This document shows positions 56,901-64,000 of a stretch of DNA of 64,000 nucleotides, piece after piece. The translations under genes were made by a program, and so were the position numbers. The notes under the pieces are model-generated. The model made no database searches, was not told the DNA's origin, and saw nothing but the letters and a program-made list of their open reading frames with translations. How positions within the stretch are numbered: the stretch's first letter is position 1; each line of letters opens with the position of its first letter. Location: assembly GCA_004154925.1 (NCBI GenBank), contig QJNS01000220.1:1-64000 (forward strand), read 5' to 3'. This DNA is from Monosporascus cannonballus (lineage: Eukaryota > Ascomycota > Sordariomycetes > Xylariales).

Positions 56901-58929
56901 TTTGTTTTCGTATATCGAAAATTTTCTCCATTTCGTATACCTATTTGTTTTTTATTTCCATATTGTCCTATGCCGTATGCACTTTAACTGTATCTGCTGT
57001 TAACTTAAATAAGAAAATATAAAAAATTAAATAAAATTTAACTTTTAATAAAAGTTCTAATTAGTAATTATTTTCTAAGATTTTTTTAGCGATTTTATAT
57101 AAACCGATATATTTGAAATCGAGTTTTTTGCTGGGTTATTTTGTTTAAATATTTTTATGGCAAAAAAAATTATTTCTTTTTTTTCGAAAATTGGTCTTTT
57201 TAACCTTTTTTAATTATAATATTTGCTTATTTAATTCCGTATAAATTCTAATTTTATTTTTATTTTCTGGTGTAATTATCGTAATTATTTTAACGTAAGG
57301 ATTATTTTAACATTAATTAGACCGTTATCGCATATTTCCCTATAAACCTTTGAAATAAAATTAAAATTTACGTTTATAAATATTATCTTAATGCTTTCGT
57401 AATAACTGGTATTATAAACTAATTAAATAATCGGTAACTTTTTAACTTAATTATTCTGTTCGTAATTAATGTAATATCGTAAATAAGTTTTTAAGATTTA
57501 ATTTATTCGTTTTATTTATTTATTCGTCTAAAGTTTAAATACGCTGGATAACTTATGATTTAAGCCGATTTATGCCCTAAGGCCTTGCCAAAACTTTAAT
57601 GCAAATATTAATCCTTTATTTAATATAATTTCTATTAATAATTTATATATATTGAAAATATGTTTAAAGAAAATGTATGTTAATTATTCGGCGTTTATAT
57701 CCTTATAATATGGTAAAAAATAGGAAAATTTTGTAAATCGGTTAACGATTACGAAAATGTTATCGTAATGTATTCCTGTAATTAAATTTTTTAATATAGG
57801 AAATTTAATAATAAAGTTAAATATAATTAAATATTATGGTCGCTTTGCGACTAATAATAGCTATAATTTTCCGTATGGCTTGTGTCGTCAAGTTTTTGCT
57901 TTGGCGCAAATATTACATTACCGTATGATTTTCTGTACCGTTAATTTCATTTTAGAAAAAATATATATGCGTTAAAATCGCTTTAAGGTTTTGTGGATCC
58001 CTAGATATCTATATAACTGATATTCGTATATTTTTCGTGCTAAATCCCTTTAATAATTTTCTGGCATTTGTATCTTATTTATTTTTTGGTTTTCTGGGAG
58101 ATTATCGTTATATTATTAGATTTTCTGATATATATTACTAAGTATTACCCGAATTATCGCAATTTGTCGTAAGCGTAAATATCTTTTTATAGTAATATCA
58201 AAAATTATATGGTTAATTTTAACTAATTTTTTTTAAAATTTAATCGCCTGTTTAAAATATTTGCTTTGTCGTTTTCTGATTTTTTTTTGTAAATAATAAC
58301 GAAATTAAAATTTGCCAATTTTTCTACGTATTTTAATTATCGTCCTATAAACTCCCTAGTTATAATAAATCGGGTAAAATTTTAATAATCCGTATAAACC
58401 TTAACCTGGTACAAGCTTCCCTTTAGGAAATGCTTAAATTCCCGAAATGCCATAATAATGGCCATAAATTCCTTATCTGGAATATCGTAATTAAGTTCGG
58501 TTTCTTTTAATTTATATAAAAAGAATATAATAAGGTATAATTTGCCTTAATTATTTTGCTATCCGATTATTACGCTTAATACGTAATCCGAAATATTGGT
58601 TTTTAGCTTAACGGAGCGGTTTAGATCGTATATAATTAATATTGGCTCGTTAGTAATTACATCCTTAATATCCTAAAATGCTTTTTCCGTATTTGGCGTT
58701 TATTTGAATTCTTTTTTTTTCATAAGATTTATTAGGGGTATAATTATTTTATTAAAGTTTCGGATAAACTTCTTATAATAATTAACAAATCCAAAAAATG
58801 CCTATATCTTTTTAACCGTCGTTAACGTCTGTTATTCTGTAATTACAGCGATTTTTTTGGGGTTTATTCTAATATGTTTTAGGATAATAATATATTCCAG
58901 ATATTTTATTTCCTATATATAGAATTAAT

Positions 58930-59060
58930 TTTTTTTTTACGTTAATAAGTAATTTTGCATCCTATAAAACTTAAAGAACTTTATGAACGTATTTTACGTA
59001 TGCTTTTTTTATCTCCAAGAAAATAAAAATGTTATTAAAATAATAAACGACGAAAATATC
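58930..59060 (-). pseudogene. Reverse transcriptase active-site remnant
   Basis: The minus-strand translation reads FVVYYFNNIFIFLE followed by KAYVKYVHKVL. The catalytic Y-x-D-D is YFNN (59031-59042): both aspartates are changed to Asn by G-to-A transitions, so the enzyme is dead. Confidence 0.85.
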
Positions 59061-61223
59061 GAGGTATTTTCGTAATACATAATTACTTATTTGTTAAAAA
59101 ATTACTGGTACGTTCGTAAATCCCATTAATATAACCAAATACTTAAATAATCCGTATTTCGTTTTAAAGGTTATTTTCTATTTATATCTTTTTTTAATTT
59201 TAATAAAATTATATTTATCTTTAAGGTCGAATATTATAAACTATTTAGTTTTATAAAATCGGTTTTTTATTTCCGTAATTAAGGGTAATAATATTCGATT
59301 TTTAATAATAACGTCGTTTAATTGTTAATAATTAACTATAAGTCGTAATTTCTTATTTTTTTTAAGTACGAAGAATATAAGGTATCCTGCCGGTAATTTC
59401 GAAGGTCGAATCCATCTTTTTTATAGCCGATTTTCTAGGTATTTTCTGAAAATACGTAATTCGTTTTTATTAAAATTGTAAATAAGGTAAAACTTTGTCG
59501 AAAATCCTTCTTTAAAAATTATTTTATGATTTTATTCGCTATATTTTAATAATTTCGTATCGAGCTTATTTTTAAAAAGTTATTTATATTTATAATACTA
59601 TAATAATATATTGGTTAAATTTTCTAATTCCTTAAGTTATTATTCGTATTGTTCCAAATCGTTATTCAGTTGCTTTAATTTTGCTTTAATAATAGCAACG
59701 ATACGTCGTATTTTTCTTTGATGCCCGTTTTCTTTTTTATATCTTATTCCTTTGAGTAATAAAGTATTTATCGTATCCTTATGCCTGTATTCGTCGCTAT
59801 CATTAATTAAATATTAAAATTTTAATTTTTTTCTTTTTATTTATTAATAAGGAATAAAATAAACTTTATTTGGCTAATTCCGCCATTAATCAAAATTCCG
59901 TATTGGCGTATTTATAATAATCTTAAGATTATATCGTAATTCCCGAATAAAACGATATCGAAATTAACCGTTTGGTATCGTCCTTAAATAAAAATTTCGA
60001 AATAATTAATTTCGTATATAATTTTTCCGTTATCGTAAACAAATTCCTAATTTTCGGCATTTATCGTTATATAAGGTTTTAACTTATATCTTTATGGCAG
60101 TTTAAGCTTATTAACCATATTCAGTACAATGTAATTTCCGCCCAAAATTCCGTAATTTATTATTATAATATATTAATACGTTCCGATTTGTATATTTAAC
60201 GTAATAAAATTATCAATATTTTTTATCGTTACGTTTAAAGCTTTTTTTGAGAATTCTCTTTAATTTCTTTGGGTTTCGTTATCTTATAGCTTTTTTATAG
60301 GTAACTTTTTTTAACTTTTATTCGAATCTGTTAAACTTTATTTGTATTTTTTCGTTTAACGCGTTAAGCTGTTATATTTATCGTTATTGTCGGCGTACTG
60401 TTTTTTCGAACCGTATTAATTATTTCTAGTTTTTTTGCAATTTTTTTTCCTATTAAGTAAATTATTTTTTTATATTTATAACTGTATCCCATTATACGTC
60501 ATTTTGGCTATCGTTTTAAAGATTTCCTATAAATTAACGTATTTTTTCTTTAATAACCTTTTTTTGGGGATTTGTAATAAATATTAATTAAAAATAAAGG
60601 TTCGTAATAATTTTTTGATAATACTTTTTTACCGTACGCTGGATTAACTTTTTTTCCGTTTGGTAATTATATTATTTATAATAACAAAAAAGGTTTTTTT
60701 GCAAGTATTATTTTTTTTTAGGTTAACTTTTTATTTCGACCAGTTGCTAAATATTTTTTGGGGTTATAATTCGAAGCTGTTAATATTATTACTTATTATT
60801 TTTATTATGCTCGGTACAATTTAAAAAGTTAAATCCCTTATAATATATTCGGGTAATTTGTACGTAAATATGTTATTTTTATTCCTTATGGTCGGGATAT
60901 TCTCGTCGTCGACAATATATAACATATATTTTACCATATCGATTAGATATTCCGGGATAAAACTTTTCTGTTTAATTCCGGTATTCGTATAATTACCCTT
61001 ATAACGCCTTTTGCTATATTCGCGATATTTATTAAGATAGCTTTTTAGCTTTTCGCATTTTTCGTCGAATCTTTTATCGTGATAATCCTTATTAAACTTT
61101 TTGTTTAAGGTCTAATGCGTATTTGGCTTGGATTATGTTAATAGCCTTATTATCGTTTTTTTAATTATTTCTGGATTGTTCTTCCGGTATAGGGGTCCAG
61201 TTATTTTATCGTAATTTTTTGGG

Positions 61224-61274
61224 CTTTTTGTATTTGTAAGCTTTATGTTTTATCTTGCCATAATTAAAGCACTT
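61224..61274 (-). pseudogene. Gag zinc-knuckle remnant
   Basis: The minus-strand translation reads KCFNYGKIKHKAYKYK where CCHC spacing (C-x2-C-x4-H-x4-C) is expected. The second and last cysteines have become Tyr (TGY to TAY), as RIP would produce. Confidence 0.8.
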
Positions 61275-61664
61275 AATCTGGCTCCAATTTTGTCTGTAGG
61301 TAACGCCGAATTCCATAAGTCCTGGCGCCGTTCCATAAAAAATAAGGGGTGCGTTTTGTTTTTTCCCTTGGTTAGATTTATATCCCGAACGTAAGGCATA
61401 TTATTCTTTTTTCTCTTATTGTTTTTCAAATTGTCGATTATTAATCTTAATTATCTTTGCAATATACCGGTCCAGGATAACTGGTTATTTAATCCGAATA
61501 ATTTCATTTTTTATATTATTTTTTAGCCTTTTGTAAAATATATTAATAAAGGTATTAGCTTTATTATCTCTTTATCCTGCCTTAGCCGTAAGATTTTTAA
61601 AAGTTACGGCGTACTTAAACGTAAATTGTTTTTGTCGAAATTATAAAAATTATTAAGCCGTTAA

Positions 61665-61847
61665 TTATTTTTTATCCGGATTGCCGAAATTATCGCGTAC
61701 TTTGTTTTCAAAATTTATATAAATTAAAAAGATTTCGTTAGTAAAGTTTTCCTTATTTACTTTTTTTATTTCTAGGAAATTTCTTATAATGGGCTTAAAC
61801 CAATTAACCGTATTTTTTATCAGGCATGCTCCTATTATTAGGACCAT
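61665..61847 (-). pseudogene. Gag capsid remnant
   Basis: A 60-codon open piece with NTVNWFKPIIRNFLEIK and a terminal DNFGNPDKK, matching the W-x-x-P-x-x-R-x-x-L and FGNPDEE features of gypsy Gag proteins. No flanking frame remains. Confidence 0.8.
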
Positions 61848-62128
61848 ATCCGCTAGGTTATTAAGGTTTAAGAAACGAAGGTAAATTTGTACCTAAATTA
61901 GGAAGGTTTGAAGGTTGTCTTTTTTATCGTAGGGTTCTGGCTTTTTTGGTTTCATACGGGCGAAAAAGGGTTAGGCAGGCGTAGCCCTAAGTTATCGAAC
62001 TTTTCTTTCCAGTTCCCGAATTCGAGCCTAAAGCTATTAAGTAGGGGTTTCTAAGTGCTAGTCGATATTTTAACAATATTAAGTATTATTTAGAGTTTAA
62101 CGGTACTACTAAATAAAAGCTTGTAACG

Positions 62129-62479
62129 TATAACGGCTAAACGGTTTAACCAATTATTAAACCTAAGTCGTACGGGTTTATGTTGGCAGGAGTATCGTAA
62201 GAATCTAAGTAATGGATATAGGAACGTATTACGTCTCGTAATACCAAGGGTGCCTTGGGTAACGAATTGTTATTGCAAGCTAAAGCTATTTAAATTATGG
62301 AATTAATGAACGTATATATCCTTCTCCTTTAGCTGGATTACCACCAGTAAGTTGGTGATCCGGCTCACTGGCTCACCACCAGTGAGTTGGTGATCCATCA
62401 CGTGACCTGATCCACATGTTTTTCTTGGCCTTCTCCGTTGCGACCGTTCCTGGAGGCCGTGGCTTGTCAGGTCGTAACA
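62129..62479 (-). repeat. 5' LTR of the younger gypsy element
   Basis: 351 bp, TATAACGG...TCGTAACA on the plus strand. Its last 140 bases keep an ordinary base composition (GGTGATCC, CACGTGACCTGATCC), unlike the matching part of the other LTR. On the minus strand it begins TGTTACGACC, followed by the rest of the element. Confidence 0.9.
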
Positions 62480-62484
62480 GTACC

Positions 62485-64000
62485 TTAGGTAACGATATTA
62501 TATTACAAATTAAAGTTATTTAAATTATGGAAATAATAAGCATATATATATTAGTTTTTGGTATTATTGTTTATTTTTGCTGAATTATATTTAGCGAAGT
62601 TTTGTTAAATAATTATTTAATGTTAATTAATCGTGTTTAATAGATTTTTGCTAAGTACTTATTGCGTAACCCAAAAGGCGGTCCGTGTTATTTTCGTTAA
62701 CCGTTTCCTAAGGTCGAAATTGTTAGATTGTAATACGATTTTCTTTTCCTAAATCTTGCTTTTAAGATTTATTTTTTTTAGTCAGTGTTAACGGTTTTTT
62801 ACGATATCGGGTTGCGTTATTAAAAGTTGTTATCAGGTTTTTTCCATTATTCGTTAGCAAAATCTGCTTTTTATTTTCGACGATTTTAATTTCGAAGTTA
62901 TGCTGTATTTCTTATGTTTTTCTAAAGGTTGAAAATGCGAAATAATGGAAAATATTTTAAAATATAAGGTTTGCGATAAAACTGGCATTTTTGTTGAAAA
63001 ATATTTATACCCAAAACTAACATTTAAAACGAAAGGAAATTTTTGCAAAGAAATATTTTTTGGAATTATAAAAACGTTATTAACAGGAAATAAATAAAGT
63101 TATTACGTATTTAATCCGTTTTCGGAAATAAAAAGTTTTTTTCGTTTAAAAGAAATAAAAATGGTATAACGGAAATTATAATCGTTCGAGGAGCTAAAGG
63201 AGCAAGAACGTTAAAAGCAGGCTATCGCCGAGGTTTCTATAGCCGTATTAATTTTTTTTCGCTAGTCCCGTAAACTGGTCCGGTATCGGTAATATTAATT
63301 GGTTTGTTAGAGATATTAATTAGGATGCGATTATTTCTACTAGTTCGGTTATTACTGGTAAAAATTCTTTAATAAGCGTTAAACGCTAATAAGGTTTTTG
63401 GCAGGTTCCTAGGTATTTTCGAAATCCGGGTACTTTTTCTACTTAATTAGGTACTAAGTAAATCCGTTTTATTTTCGTATATCGAAAATGGTTTCTATTT
63501 TATATGTTTATTTATTTTTTATTTTTATATTATTTTATGCCATATATATTTTGATTATATTTACTTCTAATTCGAATAAAAGACGTAAAAAATTGAATAA
63601 AATTTAACTTTTAGCAAAGGTTTTAATCAATAATTGTTTTTTTAAGACTTTTTAGTGATTTTGTATAGACCTATATATTTGAAATCGAATTTTGTATTAA
63701 ATTATTTTGTTTAAATATTTTTTATGGCAAAGAAAACCATTTTTTCTTTTTCAAAAATTAATTTTTTCAACATTTTCTAATTATAATATTTATTTATTTA
63801 ATTTCGTACGAATTCCAGTTCTGGTTTTATTTTCTGATATAAGTATCGTAATTATTTTAACGTAAGAATTATCTTAATATTAATTGGGCTATCGTTACGT
63901 ATTTTTTTGTAAATTTTTAGAATAAAATCAAAATTTACGTTCGTAAGTATTATTTTGATATTTTCGTAATAGCTGGTATTATAGGTTAATTATGCGATTA
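62485..64000 (-). mobile_element. Older, more degraded gypsy copy (continues past the window)
   Basis: It resumes the LTR interrupted at 55689 (TTAGGTAACGATATT...), with the LTR ending near 62735, then the 3' internal region in the same orientation. Between about 63370 and 64000 it aligns with 56800-57420 of the younger element, including the chromodomain segment. There, codons that are CAG (Gln) and TGG (Trp) in the younger copy have become TAG stops, so this copy is more heavily RIP-mutated. The remaining part of the element lies beyond position 64000. Confidence 0.85.

Larger units (their letters stand above)
55690..62479 (-). mobile_element. RIP-degraded full-length Ty3/gypsy chromovirus retrotransposon
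   Basis: A complete LTR retrotransposon of 6,790 bp in minus orientation. LTRs are at 62129-62479 (5') and 55690-56177 (3', enlarged by a 132-bp insertion); without the insertion both are 351 bp. Flanking GTACC (55685-55689 and 62480-62484) is the target-site duplication. A polypurine tract (ggaaaaggggaga on the minus strand, about 56181-56193) sits just inside the 3' LTR. Coding remnants in order on the minus strand are Gag (61847-61665, WFKPIIRNFLEIKK), a CCHC zinc knuckle (about 61224-61274), reverse transcriptase (about 58930-59060) and a chromodomain (about 56805-56900, YLIKWKKYPNSENTWEPAKN). All are riddled with stops and G-to-A missense changes typical of RIP. It is not mobile by itself. 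Confidence 0.93.

Noticed and set aside
56384..57022. Short plus-strand frames in the AT-rich island
   Set aside because: They are antisense to the retrotransposon remnants and arise from low-complexity AT-rich sequence.
55563..64000. CRISPR array or bacterial transfer
   Set aside because: The repeats are long LTRs with TSDs and retroelement remnants, and the whole window is eukaryotic; no short spaced direct repeats exist.

Overview
The window is nuclear DNA of a filamentous ascomycete, most likely a Sordariomycete. It shows short GT-AG introns (about 49-129 nt) with CTRAC-like branch points, two nuclear tRNA genes with introns, a CAP20/perilipin protein, a RID/Masc1-type cytosine methyltransferase known only from filamentous ascomycetes, and a terminal AT-rich island bearing the marks of repeat-induced point mutation (RIP). 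No species can be named from the sequence alone.

Layout. 2.0-18.2 kb: perilipin-like lipid-droplet protein (CAP20 family); RID-type DNA methyltransferase; a long coiled-coil protein; a decayed FAD monooxygenase; a small membrane protein (DUF6640-like); coproporphyrinogen III oxidase. 18.9-21.0 kb: tRNA-Ala(AGC) with a normal 30-nt intron, and tRNA-Lys(CTT) whose D-loop is split by 52 nt that look exactly like a spliceosomal intron. 22.2-28.6 kb: sugar transporter, peroxisomal ABCD half-transporter, DPH3. 29-38 kb: gene-poor, with one possible tiny GPI-anchored protein, an SDR protein lacking its catalytic Tyr and Lys, and a dead cytochrome P450. 38.4-43.3 kb: divergent housekeeping pair, GPI-anchor GlcNAc transferase (PIG-A/GPI3) and DEAD-box helicase DBP6. 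43.7-54.8 kb: a metallophosphoesterase relic, two neighbouring paralogous SDRs, a secreted tyrosinase and a secreted protein of unknown function. 55.3-64.0 kb: AT-rich, RIP-mutated, nested Ty3/gypsy chromovirus retrotransposons on the minus strand, with exact LTR boundaries and target-site duplications.

How parts relate. Most genes are unrelated monocistronic housekeeping or accessory genes with long spacers, as expected in such a genome. The link that spans the window is genome defence: an apparently intact RID-type methyltransferase at 6-8 kb and its expected product, RIP-degraded nested repeats, at 55-64 kb. The LTR pair of the younger element differs only by transitions in CpA/TpG contexts over the stretch I aligned, and a 132-bp insertion with normal base composition landed in it later. 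The most unusual single observation is the mRNA-type intron inside the tRNA-Lys gene.
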